Assembly: GCA_018056685.1 (NCBI GenBank)
Contig: JAGPFC010000018.1
Coordinates: 1 to 52,668 of the forward strand
DNA length: 52,668 bases
From: Smithella sp.
GTDB lineage: Bacteria; Desulfobacterota; Syntrophia; Syntrophales; Smithellaceae
Direction of reading: 5' to 3'
The notes under the pieces are model-generated. The model was not told the origin of the DNA, searched no databases, and was given only the letters and a program-made list of their open reading frames with translations. Below are positions 9,537 to 16,806 of the stretch, piece by piece. The translations under genes and the position numbers were made by a program. How positions within the stretch are numbered: the stretch's first letter is position 1; the number at the start of each line of letters is the position of its first letter.

Positions 9537-11866
9537 TGGAAAGCGTTCTGCTCAAAGCCTCGGCCGGCTCGGGTAAAACAACACAACTCACGAAAGAGGT
9601 GTTCGAAAGAATCCTGGAAGGCGGGAAATTCATAACCGCGCTGACCTTTACCCGCGCCGCCACAATCGAAATGCGGTCACGGATTATGGAAAAGATAGCC
9701 GAACAGAAGGACATGCCTCTTTTGGAGCGTCTTCGGCTGATTATGGAGGCGGGACGCGTCGGCTATTCGACCATCGATTCGTTTTTCTACCGTCTTTACG
9801 CGGCAGCGGGTTTCGCGCCGAAACTGGCGGATGAGAAAGCGCAGGTTGAACTGTTGCGTGAGATAGAAGTTCTTTTCCGTGACAATGTCATGCAGAAGGG
9901 CAAAGCGGATAAAATCATTATAGCGGCCAGAATCCTGAAAAAAGAAATTGACCGTCTCTGGGAACCGCTGGCGCAGGAATCCACCATGGAACGCTGTTTG
10001 ATGGACAAAGAAAGGCTCAAAGACCTCGATGAACTGATGAAGGAGAATGCCGTGTTACTCAGCACGCTCAAATCCATCAGCGACAGGGCTCATGTGTATG
10101 CTGAACAGGTGTCCCCAAATGTTAACAATCGGGTTATTCAATATTTAGCGGATTACGAAACTTTCATGTCCAAAACCGTCGCGAGTCATTCAGATTTGGA
10201 AAATTACAAAAGTCTGGGCAAGAACATCGTGTGGAGCAATAAACCTTACGCGGAGCTGAACAAAATATTTTGCGATTACCGGCAAACGGCCGAACGGCTG
10301 GCCATCAACAAGGCACTGCTGCGCGAATTGGCTGTCGCTGCTCTTTGCGAATTATATCTGGAAGCGGCTGATGACGTGAAAAAAAGAAAGGGAATGATAT
10401 TTTTCCAGGATGTGCGACGGGAGCTGCTTGCGCTGGACGGCGTGACATCCAGGGAACGTCCCAGGCTCATGGGCAATTATTTTTCACTGGGGCTTGACCG
10501 CACGGAGCATCTGCTGATTGACGAATTTCAGGATACATCCAAAGGCGACATTCAAATCCTTCTTCCGCTGATTGACGAGATTTTGTCCGGCCGGGGCGAA
10601 CGCGGGGAAAGGTCTTTTTTTGCCGTGGGCGACTGGAAGCAGATGATCTACGGCTGGCGCGGCGCGGATCGCGAGGCGCTGGAAGAGTCCATCGGTGACT
10701 ACATTACCGGCAAGATCATCACGGAAAGCTCCCTTGAAAACAACTATCGCAGCACGCCGCTGCTGATTTCTTTTTTCAATGAACTGGTCGGTCATCTTTT
10801 TGAAGGAAAGGAAAAAACCGAAACACAGAAACCTCCGGAAAAACCGGTGTTGTTTGATGGTGTGACGGAAGTGAATTGCGTTGAACTGACCAAAGAGGGT
10901 AATTCACAGGAAGCGCTTTACACCGCCATGGTTGAATATTTGCAGAAGAAAAAGGCAGAGTATAAATGTCCCTGGGGCGACATGGCGGTGCTGGCGTTGA
11001 CCAACAACCATGTTCAGAAAATAGAAGCCGAGCTTATAAAAAAAGATATCAACGTGGCTACGGTCAAGGGAAGACAGATTCTTTCCACCGAAGACGGTGT
11101 GGCAGTCATGCTTTTTATCGCCGGAGTCCTGGGCGGTGAGGATGAAACCAAATTCATCGCGCAGGCGGCCGTCTCGCCGTTATGGAAAGAGATGCTCGGT
11201 GACATGGAAACCAGCCGGGCGGAATATGCGCAAAAGTATCCAAAGCCCTTTGGATTAATGGCTGTCAGCAGTGTCATAGAACTTCTGCGAGGGAAATGCT
11301 CCTCGACCATACTCGATATCTGGCAGGATGAAGCGCAGCTGTTCTTCAGTGAAGGCGGCGTGGATGTGGATGATTTTCTGATGCGAATGTTCAACACCCG
11401 TTTCAATGTAAAGGTGCCGGAAGCGGAACACAGTGACCATATCAAGGTTGATACAATTCATGGAACAAAAGGATTACAGTTCAGGCACGTTTTTGTTTTC
11501 TGGAATGAGGATGAAAAAGCATCGCCATTCTATCTGGAATCGGAAAAATGTCATGTGCAGTTTTCCGGCAGGGAAATTGATTTTCTGAACGCAAGTGAAT
11601 CGGCCATTGCCGGAGAAATCATCGCCGGTCATGAAATAAATATGGCTCGACTGCGTCGGGAGAAGGCTAATGTGTTCTACGTGGCCGCCACAAGAGCCGT
11701 ACAAACACTGACGGTATTTCTGCCGAAAAATAAGGAAGAAAAGTATAAGCCGGTCCATCAGGCTGTGCTGGCAACCTTTTCGCGTTTCGCGACGGAAGGC
11801 GGCAAAAAAGAAATCTGTTCTTCTTCCGGTAAAAAAACCCCAACCGGAAAGGACAACCAGACTTGA
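9536..11866 (+). CDS. AddA/RecB-like UvrD-family helicase, nuclease domain detached
   Basis: A 776-residue superfamily 1A helicase. Walker A is ASAGSGKTT (residues 8-16). Motif Ia is TFTRAATIEM, Walker B LIDEFQDTS is near 326, motif III AVGDWKQMIYGWRGAD near 361, motif V HGTKGLQFRHVF near 640, and motif VI FYVAATRAVQT near 713. It is the 3'-5' helicase of an AddAB-type break-processing enzyme with the preceding AddB. AddA normally carries a C-terminal PD-(D/E)XK nuclease in the same chain. Here the frame ends just before that domain, which follows in a different frame at 11868. Two A-runs (11804-11809 and 11831-11837) near the end are likely sites for a one-base indel. The last 25 residues (GGKKEICSSSGKKTPTG) look non-native. 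Confidence 0.88.
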   Translation: MESVLLKASAGSGKTTQLTKEVFERILEGGKFITALTFTRAATIEMRSRIMEKIAEQKDMPLLERLRLIMEAGRVGYSTIDSFFYRLYAAAGFAPKLADEKAQVELLREIEVLFRDNVMQKGKADKIIIAARILKKEIDRLWEPLAQESTMERCLMDKERLKDLDELMKENAVLLSTLKSISDRAHVYAEQVSPNVNNRVIQYLADYETFMSKTVASHSDLENYKSLGKNIVWSNKPYAELNKIFCDYRQTAERLAINKALLRELAVAALCELYLEAADDVKKRKGMIFFQDVRRELLALDGVTSRERPRLMGNYFSLGLDRTEHLLIDEFQDTSKGDIQILLPLIDEILSGRGERGERSFFAVGDWKQMIYGWRGADREALEESIGDYITGKIITESSLENNYRSTPLLISFFNELVGHLFEGKEKTETQKPPEKPVLFDGVTEVNCVELTKEGNSQEALYTAMVEYLQKKKAEYKCPWGDMAVLALTNNHVQKIEAELIKKDINVATVKGRQILSTEDGVAVMLFIAGVLGGEDETKFIAQAAVSPLWKEMLGDMETSRAEYAQKYPKPFGLMAVSSVIELLRGKCSSTILDIWQDEAQLFFSEGGVDVDDFLMRMFNTRFNVKVPEAEHSDHIKVDTIHGTKGLQFRHVFVFWNEDEKASPFYLESEKCHVQFSGREIDFLNASESAIAGEIIAGHEINMARLRREKANVFYVAATRAVQTLTVFLPKNKEEKYKPVHQAVLATFSRFATEGGKKEICSSSGKKTPTGKDNQT

Positions 11867-11867
11867 C

Positions 11868-12323
11868 GTGCCCGTCAGGAATAATGACGAGCCGGAAAAA
11901 TACGGTGAAATTGATCCGCTGTTGGTATCCGCCAATATCAAGGCCGGTATCCTGAGAGGTGACCGTCTGCATCGCTGGCTGGCGCAGTTTATTGATCAAG
12001 ATGCTCTTCCGCCTGCCGGAGAGTTGAACAGGGAAGAATACGAAACGGCGCTTCGTTTCGTTAAAAGAGAGGATGTCGCCGCCGTCATGTTCCGTCCGGG
12101 CAAAATCTATATCGAGCAGCAGATATCAGATAAAGAAAGTTTCGGCATTGTGGACAGGATGATTGTGGCGGATGATCTCATCACCGTCATTGATTATAAA
12201 TCCGGTTCCATGAGGGGACTCCGTTACAAATATGAAGAACAGCTCAGGCGATATACTAAAATTATGAAGACGCTCTACCCGGAAAAGAAGGTTGACTATT
12301 ATATTCTGTCTATAGATACATAA
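11868..12323 (+). CDS. Detached C-terminal nuclease domain of AddA
   Basis: A 151-residue ORF that is the PD-(D/E)XK nuclease of AddA. It shows the GDRLHRWL helix (H35), D96 in IVDRMI, and D109-Y-K111 in VIDYKSG. Its frame is open well upstream of the GTG at 11868, and skipping one base in an A-run would fuse it to the helicase to give a chain of about 930 residues. GTG has only a distant AAAGGA upstream. It could be a true separate subunit, the product of programmed frameshifting, a pseudogene-making mutation, or a sequencing error. Motif conservation argues that it is or recently was functional. Confidence 0.8.
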   Translation: MPVRNNDEPEKYGEIDPLLVSANIKAGILRGDRLHRWLAQFIDQDALPPAGELNREEYETALRFVKREDVAAVMFRPGKIYIEQQISDKESFGIVDRMIVADDLITVIDYKSGSMRGLRYKYEEQLRRYTKIMKTLYPEKKVDYYILSIDT

Positions 12324-12355
12324 TCGGTTATCTGTGACGTTTCAATAAGAAGAAT

Positions 12356-12395
12356 AACCGGCCGGCATGAAGCAGTGATGCTTTACCGGCCGGTT
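12356..12395. terminator. Inverted repeat between convergent genes
   Basis: A 10-bp perfect stem (AACCGGCCGG at 12356, CCGGCCGGTT at 12386) with a 20-base loop that can itself fold (GCAT/ATGC). It lies between the end of the AddA nuclease ORF and the end of mscL, so it probably terminates both strands. No long T-tract follows on the plus strand. Confidence 0.6.
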
Positions 12396-12407
12396 GCGCG
12401 AACGTTT

Positions 12408-12803
12408 TTACTTTCGTTCTTTCAATAAATCGCGTATTTCACCCAGTAATTTTTCCTGAGCGGATGGTTCTGCCGGAGCCTCTTCCTCTTTGCGTTTGAG
12501 TGCGTTAATGGCTTTCACGACCATGAAAATCGCCAGGGCAATGATAATAAAATCCACAATCGTCTGAACAAACTTGCCATAGCTGATGACGACGGCCGGA
12601 GCCTCTCCCACCGCTTCTTTCACGGTATAAGCCAGCTTTGAGAAATCGACGCCGCCCAGCATGACACCGATGGGAGGCATAATGACATCAGCAACAAAAG
12701 ATGAAACAATCTTTCCAAAAGCGCCGCCAATGACAATGCCGACGGCCATATCGACAACGTTTCCTTTGACTGCAAATTCCTTGAATTCTTTCATCATACT
12801 CAT
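12408..12803 (-). CDS. mscL: Large-conductance mechanosensitive channel MscL
   Basis: A 131-residue inner-membrane protein that opens as a homopentamer under osmotic downshock. The N-terminal amphipathic [17 protein letters not shown] and TM1 with its gate glycines, then [12 protein letters not shown], the periplasmic loop, TM2 ([18 protein letters not shown]) and the cytoplasmic charged helix ([13 protein letters not shown]) are all present at normal length. The start may be the first or third methionine, both preceded by a GAGG-type site. It lies 39 bp downstream of hup and is probably read through from that promoter. Confidence 0.97.
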   Translation of the reverse strand: MSMMKEFKEFAVKGNVVDMAVGIVIGGAFGKIVSSFVADVIMPPIGVMLGGVDFSKLAYTVKEAVGEAPAVVISYGKFVQTIVDFIIIALAIFMVVKAINALKRKEEEAPAEPSAQEKLLGEIRDLLKERK

Positions 12804-12842
12804 AAGAACAGCCTCCTCGTTGCTTTAAGATTAAAGACAGTA

Positions 12843-13112
12843 CTATTTGACGGCGTCTTTCAGACCCTTCCCGGCTTTAAATACGGGTACCTTCTTGGCG
12901 GCTATTTTGATTTCCTTGCCCGTCTGGGGGTTTCTGCCCACGCGGGCTTTTCTTTTCTTGACATCAAAAGTTCCAAAACCCACCAGTGTTACGGCATTGC
13001 CTTTTTTGAGTGATTTCTGAATGGCTGCCAGCGTTGCGTCGACTGCCTCCGCTGCTTCTTTCTTGCTGCATGTGACTTTTGCTACTTCTTCGATTAAATC
13101 AGCTTTGTTCAT
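12843..13112 (-). CDS. hup: Nucleoid protein HU
   Basis: An 89-residue HU/IHF family protein that bends and compacts DNA as a dimer. It shows the N-terminal [11 protein letters not shown] helix, the [13 protein letters not shown] core, and the arm motif [10 protein letters not shown] with Pro for intercalation. The C-terminus is [13 protein letters not shown] perfect AGGAGG ribosome binding site and a near-consensus promoter lie upstream. HU rather than IHF is favoured by length and by the [13 protein letters not shown] ending. Confidence 0.97.
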   Translation of the reverse strand: MNKADLIEEVAKVTCSKKEAAEAVDATLAAIQKSLKKGNAVTLVGFGTFDVKKRKARVGRNPQTGKEIKIAAKKVPVFKAGKGLKDAVK

Positions 13113-13149
13113 TGATTGCCTCCTAGTTTGATTTTAAAACATTTCGGAT

Positions 13150-13178
13150 AATATACATTTTAGTTTTCAGTAAATCAA
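13150..13178 (-). promoter_or_regulatory. Sigma-70 type promoter of hup
   Basis: Read on the minus strand: TTGATT, a 17-base spacer, then TATATT, placed about 40-65 bp before the hup start. The fit to the housekeeping consensus is good. Confidence 0.65.
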
Positions 13179-13329
13179 TATGAAACGTGCCGGGAAGTAA
13201 ATATTTTCCGGGATACGCAAAAAGTGCAGGGCTGCCGGCAAGAAAATTACCGGCTAAGAGTACTTGAATACGTGCCGGATTGTTGATAAAAGAAGCCGGA
13301 CTTTTTTAATCGAGCGTAAAATAGGGCTG

Positions 13330-14253
13330 ATGATGAAATGGACAGGTAAAAAAGTTGGCATTGCGCTGGGCGGCGGCGGTGTCCGCGGCTTTTCCCATAT
13401 CGGTGTTCTTAAGGTTCTGGAAGAGGAGGGCATCGGAATTGATCTGATTGTGGGAACCAGCGCGGGCGCATTGATCGGCGGCGCCTATGCCTCCGGCCAG
13501 TCGCCCAAAGATATTCAGGCGAAAATCGATACTTACCTTCAGAGTCCCGAATTTGATGATTCCAAAATAAAATCCGTCGGGCTGACTTTTACGGCGGAGG
13601 AAAACGGGTTTTTCAAAAAGGCGCGGACCTTTGTCATGAATCGTTTGTTGTTTGTTCAGGCCTTTTTCAAACCTTCCATCCTTCCTTCTCATGATTTTCA
13701 ATCACTGATCAACTTTTTCCTGCCCGATATTGATATTCAAAAGACGCGGATTCCTTTCCACGTTGTGACTACGGATTTGATTACGGGTAAAAAAATAGTT
13801 TTCTCGGAAGGATCATTGCGCACGGCGGTTCTGGCCAGTTGTGCGGTTCCGGGTGCCGTGACGCCGGTTCGTCACGGCGAATGGCTGCTGGCCGACGGCG
13901 GCATTACCAGTCTGGTGCCGGTACACGCCGCGCGGGACGCCGGGGCGGACATGGTCATCGCCGTCATAGTGGATCGTGATTTACAGACGAATGTAAGCAT
14001 CGAGACGGCCAAGGATGTTGTATTTCGGGCGGGTGAAATCACCACCAACGCTCTGGAGGAATCGGAGCTTTCCGGCGCAGATGTTGTCATCAGACCCGCG
14101 GTTGGCGCTCTACACTGGATGGATTTCAGACGGGCGATAGACCTGGTCAAGGCGGGGGAAGACGCCGCCCGCGAATCGCTGGCAAAAATCAACGCCGAGC
14201 TTCCTTTCTACCGGCGGATGACCCGCTTTGCAGCACGGCTTTTCAAAAAATAA
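13330..14253 (+). CDS. Patatin-like phospholipase (RssA/NTE type)
   Basis: A 307-residue predicted lipid acyl hydrolase. It has the oxyanion motif GGGGVRG (residues 14-20), nucleophile S44 in GTSAG, and the catalytic Asp in LADGG near 193. It acts through a Ser-Asp dyad on membrane or lysophospholipids in related enzymes. The ATG ATG at 13330 is preferred to the upstream TTG at 13264 because family homology begins with GKKVGIALGGGG. Its final 139 bp (14115-14253) are repeated almost exactly at 15341-15479, on the far side of a toxin-antitoxin cassette. The last residues differ conservatively between copies (FAARLFKK here, FAKRVFRK there), which suggests replacement of the gene end during insertion. 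Confidence 0.9.
   Translation: MMKWTGKKVGIALGGGGVRGFSHIGVLKVLEEEGIGIDLIVGTSAGALIGGAYASGQSPKDIQAKIDTYLQSPEFDDSKIKSVGLTFTAEENGFFKKARTFVMNRLLFVQAFFKPSILPSHDFQSLINFFLPDIDIQKTRIPFHVVTTDLITGKKIVFSEGSLRTAVLASCAVPGAVTPVRHGEWLLADGGITSLVPVHAARDAGADMVIAVIVDRDLQTNVSIETAKDVVFRAGEITTNALEESELSGADVVIRPAVGALHWMDFRRAIDLVKAGEDAARESLAKINAELPFYRRMTRFAARLFKK
14115..14253 (+). repeat. Direct repeat copy 1 (3' end of patatin gene)
   Basis: The last 139 bp of the phospholipase gene. By eye it matches 15341-15479 with 7 mismatches: one in the first 113 bp and six in the last 24 bp. The two copies bracket the mntA-hepT cassette. Confidence 0.95.
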
Positions 14254-14261
14254 GGCAGAAC

Positions 14262-14302
14262 GGATTGTTCGGCCATAGTGACCTTTAGGTTAGAACAATC
14301 CC
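14262..14302. repeat. Hairpin with interspersed-repeat loop, copy A
   Basis: A 9-bp stem (GGATTGTTC/GAACAATCC) encloses a loop containing ATAGTGACCTTTAGGTTA. The same loop core occurs with different stem arms at 40930-40979, and a partial copy follows it near 41008. Confidence 0.6.
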
Positions 14303-14384
14303 TGCATTAATATCTGTAGGGCACGATCCCCGATCGCACCTCAAATAATGTCAAATCAGAATAAATTAAACTCCTTTTTTTCTT

Positions 14385-14421
14385 GCTGGTTCAATCGTCA
14401 TCCGATTGAACCAGCTTTTTT
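14385..14421 (+). terminator. Rho-independent terminator
   Basis: A 13-bp perfect stem (14385-14397 with 14403-14415), a 5-base loop TCATC, and six T. Ends transcription before the toxin-antitoxin promoter. Confidence 0.85.
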
Positions 14422-14440
14422 AATCGCACGTTAAATAAAT

Positions 14441-14463
14441 AGTTCGATCAAAAAGATTGAACT
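14441..14463. promoter_or_regulatory. Candidate operator palindrome
   Basis: AGTTCGATC and GATTGAACT form an inverted repeat with one mismatch around a 5-base A-rich centre. Related half-sites (ATTGAAC, GTTCGATT) recur between here and the mntA promoter. It could be an autoregulatory site of the toxin-antitoxin operon. Confidence 0.35.
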
Positions 14464-14529
14464 AGCACACATTGAACCAGCACAGCACTATTTCGTTAAT
14501 GTTATGAAGCAGTTCGATTGAATAATGCG

Positions 14530-14558
14530 TTGACTTCGCTGCGAGAATTGCCTATATT
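14530..14558 (+). promoter_or_regulatory. Promoter of mntA-hepT
   Basis: TTGACT, a 17-base spacer and TATATT, 25 bp before the mntA ATG. A close match to the sigma-70 consensus. Confidence 0.75.
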
Positions 14559-14582
14559 GATAACCAATGGAGCAACAAGTTA

Positions 14583-14873
14583 ATGGATAAAAAAGAAATT
14601 ATCGAAATCATTCAAAAGAGAAAACCTGAGTTGACAATGCGCTATGGTGTCAGTCGGCTTGGCCTGTTTGGTTCGTATGTTAAAAATCAGCAGCGAAAGA
14701 AGAGCGATGTTGATATTCTTGTTCAGTTCAGTCGTGATATTGATCTTTTCGATTTTATTGATTTGCGTGAATACCTTGAAAATCAGCTCAATACTAAAGT
14801 CGATCTGGTCATGGAATCCGCTCTCAAACCCAACCTCGGAAAACGAATTCTCGCAGAGGTTGAGTATGTATAA
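14583..14873 (+). CDS. mntA: MntA-type nucleotidyltransferase antitoxin
   Basis: A 96-residue minimal nucleotidyltransferase. The active-site signature G-S-x10-D-x-D is intact (GSYVKNQQRKKSDVDIL), followed by LVMESALKPNLGKRIL. In characterised HEPN/MNT pairs MntA adds AMP to a tyrosine of the HepT toxin and so blocks its RNase activity. The gene overlaps hepT by 8 bp, giving the usual antitoxin-first, coupled order. It has its own promoter and sits inside a duplicated gene end, consistent with recent acquisition. Confidence 0.92.
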   Translation: MDKKEIIEIIQKRKPELTMRYGVSRLGLFGSYVKNQQRKKSDVDILVQFSRDIDLFDFIDLREYLENQLNTKVDLVMESALKPNLGKRILAEVEYV

Positions 14874-15222
14874 AAACAGAGATATGTTTGATTATATCAA
14901 CGATATATTAACAGCCATTTCTGATATTGAATCTTTCACCCGCGGCATGTCTTTTGAAACGTTTGAAAAAGACAAGAAAACGATCAACGCAGTCATCCGT
15001 AGTCTTGAAGTTCTCGGAGAAGCGACTAAACGGATACCGAAACCATTGCGGCAACAAAATCCCGACATCCCCTGGAATCAAATGGCCGGTATGCGCGATA
15101 TTCTGATTCATGATTATATGGGTGTTGATCTCAAAACGGTCTGGAAAGTAACGCAAGAACGTCTATCAGTTCTGAAACCCATGCTGGAAAAACTTGGAAA
15201 TATTGAGGACGGTTCAATTTGA
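14866..15222 (+). CDS. hepT: HepT-type HEPN ribonuclease toxin
   Basis: A 118-residue HEPN-domain protein. The start at 14866 (MYKNRDMFDY) is chosen because it overlaps the end of mntA and begins the HEPN helix. The catalytic R-x4-H is R77-DILI-H82, with Y84 two residues on as the expected AMPylation target (R-x4-H-x-Y). All key residues are present, so the toxin should be active. In known pairs HepT cleaves RNA when free of MntA modification. A hairpin terminator follows 40 bp after the stop. Confidence 0.93.
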   Translation: MYKNRDMFDYINDILTAISDIESFTRGMSFETFEKDKKTINAVIRSLEVLGEATKRIPKPLRQQNPDIPWNQMAGMRDILIHDYMGVDLKTVWKVTQERLSVLKPMLEKLGNIEDGSI

Positions 15223-15261
15223 TCAACTGATCACATATAAAACTTGCTCAACCACTAATGC

Positions 15262-15296
15262 GGCGATTGGTTTGATCATCAATCGCCAGTTTTTTT
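15262..15296 (+). terminator. Terminator of mntA-hepT
   Basis: GGCGATTG (15262-15269) pairs with CAATCGCC (15280-15287) around a 10-base loop, followed by AG and seven T. Confidence 0.8.
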
Positions 15297-15340
15297 GATT
15301 TAATTCACAGAGATTGTCCCCCGAAAAATCTGACAAGCGG

Positions 15341-15479
15341 CTGGATGGATTTCAGACGGGCGATAGACCTGGTCAAGGCGGGAGAAGACGCCGCCCGCGA
15401 ATCGCTGGCAAAAATCAACGCCGAGCTTCCTTTCTACCGGCGGATGACCCGCTTTGCCAAACGGGTTTTCAGAAAATGA
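15341..15479 (+). repeat. Direct repeat copy 2 (displaced patatin gene end)
   Basis: Repeats 14115-14253 and ends with its own in-frame TGA. It has no start and is not expected to be translated, so it is effectively a pseudogene fragment marking the right edge of the toxin-antitoxin insertion. Confidence 0.93.
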
Positions 15480-15736
15480 GTGACAGAAGAAGATTTACGA
15501 TTTGATTTGGGCAACAGGCCGTTGCATTTTGAATCGTAAAAGTTTTACAATATTCAAGGTAAAAAATATGCATACTACAGACGGGGTATATCTGTTAAGT
15601 ATTTGATACTAAATATTATTATATCGAAGACATTTAGTTCTTGATTTCTGTTTTTGTTTGGTATAGAACCGCGCCAACTAAATATTAGGACTCCTTGCCC
15701 GTCCTAAGCGGGCTTTAGAGCCGAAAGGAGAAAACA

Positions 15737-16213
15737 TTGCAAAGATACGAAGTTGTGGCTATCGTTCTGGCCGATTTGAACGAGGACGAAATCACCGCGT
15801 TGATCGAACGCATCCAGACCATCATCACCGAACGCAAAGGTGTCATTGCCAAGGTTGACAAGTGGGGCAAACGGCATCTCGCCTATGAAATCAAAAAGCA
15901 GAGAGACGGATATTATTTTCTGATTGATTTTGCCGGTGACGGCGCCATCGTTACTGAAATTGAAAGAAACTGCAAAATTGACGACCGCGTCATTAAATTC
16001 ATGACCGTGAAGAAAGAGGGTGCCACCACCGCCGAAGGTATCGAGCAGGAAGCCGCAGCCGCGGAAGCCAAACGCGCTCAGGCGAAGGTGGAGGCTGAAG
16101 CCGCAGCCGCAGAAGGCAGATCTGTGGGTCCGATAGAAAGGGCGCCGCGGGAAGGAAGGCCATACACCAGAAAAAATTATCACAAAGAAGAAAATACGAC
16201 GAAGGGGGAATAA
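15737..16213 (+). CDS. rpsF: 30S ribosomal protein S6
   Basis: A 158-residue S6 with the usual YEVVAIVLADL opening, the KRHLAYEIKKQRDGYYFLIDF core and the DRVIKFMTVK end near residue 97. The start is TTG, supported by AAGGAG eight bases upstream. S6 binds 16S rRNA together with S18 in the platform of the small subunit. The chain carries a long extra tail of about 60 residues rich in Ala and Glu, then Arg/Gly/Lys, so it is longer than the common 95-135. rpsR follows after 3 bp. Confidence 0.97.
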   Translation: MQRYEVVAIVLADLNEDEITALIERIQTIITERKGVIAKVDKWGKRHLAYEIKKQRDGYYFLIDFAGDGAIVTEIERNCKIDDRVIKFMTVKKEGATTAEGIEQEAAAAEAKRAQAKVEAEAAAAEGRSVGPIERAPREGRPYTRKNYHKEENTTKGE

Positions 16214-16216
16214 ACA

Positions 16217-16492
16217 ATGGCCATGGAAACACAAAGTTCGGAAAGACAAAGCAGATATCCCCAGAAAAAGTTTTTTCACAGAAAGAAATTTTGCCGGTTC
16301 TGCTCGGATTCCAATATTAAAATAGATTATAAAAACACCGCGATTCTCAATAATTTTGTTACCGAACGTGGTAAAATTATGCCGCGCAGGATAACCGGAA
16401 ATTGCGCTGCTCATCAGCGCGAACTGGCTTTGGCCATCAAAAGAGCCCGACAGATTGCGATCATGCCGTATGTTACGGCCGACGGCAGATAA
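16217..16492 (+). CDS. rpsR: 30S ribosomal protein S18
   Basis: A 91-residue S18 with the core [16 protein letters not shown], the [12 protein letters not shown] motif and the conserved [22 protein letters not shown] segment. It forms a heterodimer with S6 on 16S rRNA. Cys residues of the CRFC pair and the later C in GNCA suggest the zinc-binding form. Starts 3 bp after rpsF with GAAGGGGG as ribosome binding site. A strong terminator follows about 110 bp downstream. Confidence 0.98.
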   Translation: MAMETQSSERQSRYPQKKFFHRKKFCRFCSDSNIKIDYKNTAILNNFVTERGKIMPRRITGNCAAHQRELALAIKRARQIAIMPYVTADGR

Positions 16493-16602
16493 ATCTCCCG
16501 TTTCGCAACGTCAAAAAGACCGGCGGAGCATTTGAGTTCCGGTGAAAAATTTTTTATACCAGTTACAGTGGTTTGAAAGTCAATCAAACGTAAGTTCCTG
16601 AT

Positions 16603-16640
16603 CAGGTAACGCCATATTCCCGGCGTTACCTGCCTTTTTA
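16603..16640 (+). terminator. Terminator of rpsF-rpsR
   Basis: CAGGTAACGCC pairs with GGCGTTACCTG (11 bp) around an 8-base loop, then CCTTTTTA. It separates the S6-S18 unit from the DUF2232-rplI-dnaB genes. Confidence 0.85.
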
Positions 16641-16683
16641 TTGTGAGACGCAAATTTCAAAAACGAAGTGTGTCGGAATTTTT

Positions 16684-16776
16684 AAGTCGAACAATCCCGC
16701 ACAGCGGAGGGTATAATCCCCCGCAGCTTGCTGCGGAATCAGGGTCCAGGGCTTCCCTGGGGTTCATACCCGTGAT
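16684..16776. repeat. GC-rich palindromic intergenic repeat
   Basis: Begins GAACAATCCC and contains two hairpins: CCGCAGC/GCTGCGG (16719-16735) and CCAGGG/CCCTGG (16746-16760). The spacer at 40856-40923 holds a related arrangement (GAACAACCCCGCCGC, then CCCC/GGGG hairpin). It resembles the small palindromic elements scattered between genes in Desulfobacterota genomes. Confidence 0.5.
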
Positions 16777-16806
16777 TAAATGTCATTTTTTTGCACAGGG
16801 TATTCA

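Larger units (their letters stand above)
14254..14582. other. Spacer before the toxin-antitoxin genes
   Basis: A 329-bp gene-free stretch. It holds a hairpin with a repeated loop sequence (14262-14302), a strong terminator (14385-14421), an imperfect palindrome (14441-14463) with further GTTCGAT/ATTGAAC half-sites near 14471 and 14510, and the promoter of mntA. No ORF of note. Confidence 0.7.
15223..15736. other. Spacer with gene-tail duplicate and rpsF leader
   Basis: A 514-bp gene-free stretch. It holds the hepT terminator (15262-15295), the second copy of the phospholipase 3' end (15341-15479), about 180 bp of AT-rich DNA that probably carries the rpsF promoter (a TATAGA box near 15662), and a leader with a GCCCG/CGGGC stem (15699-15715) followed by CCGAAAGGAG. 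The leader might be an S6:S18 autoregulatory structure, but I could not establish that. Confidence 0.6.
16493..16806. other. Spacer with terminator and palindromic repeat
   Basis: Contains the rpsF-rpsR terminator (16603-16640) and a GC-rich palindromic repeat element (about 16684-16776). No gene is seen. An upstream ATG at 16780 is in frame with the next gene but a better placed start is at 16807. Confidence 0.65.

Noticed and set aside
15314..15505. 63-codon ORF through the second gene-tail copy
   Set aside because: It reads the duplicated phospholipase tail in the wrong frame, so it is a by-product of the duplication.
15699..15730. S6:S18-binding leader before rpsF
   Set aside because: A short GCCCG/CGGGC stem and a CCGA are present, but I could not match the full known fold, so it is mentioned only in the spacer entry.
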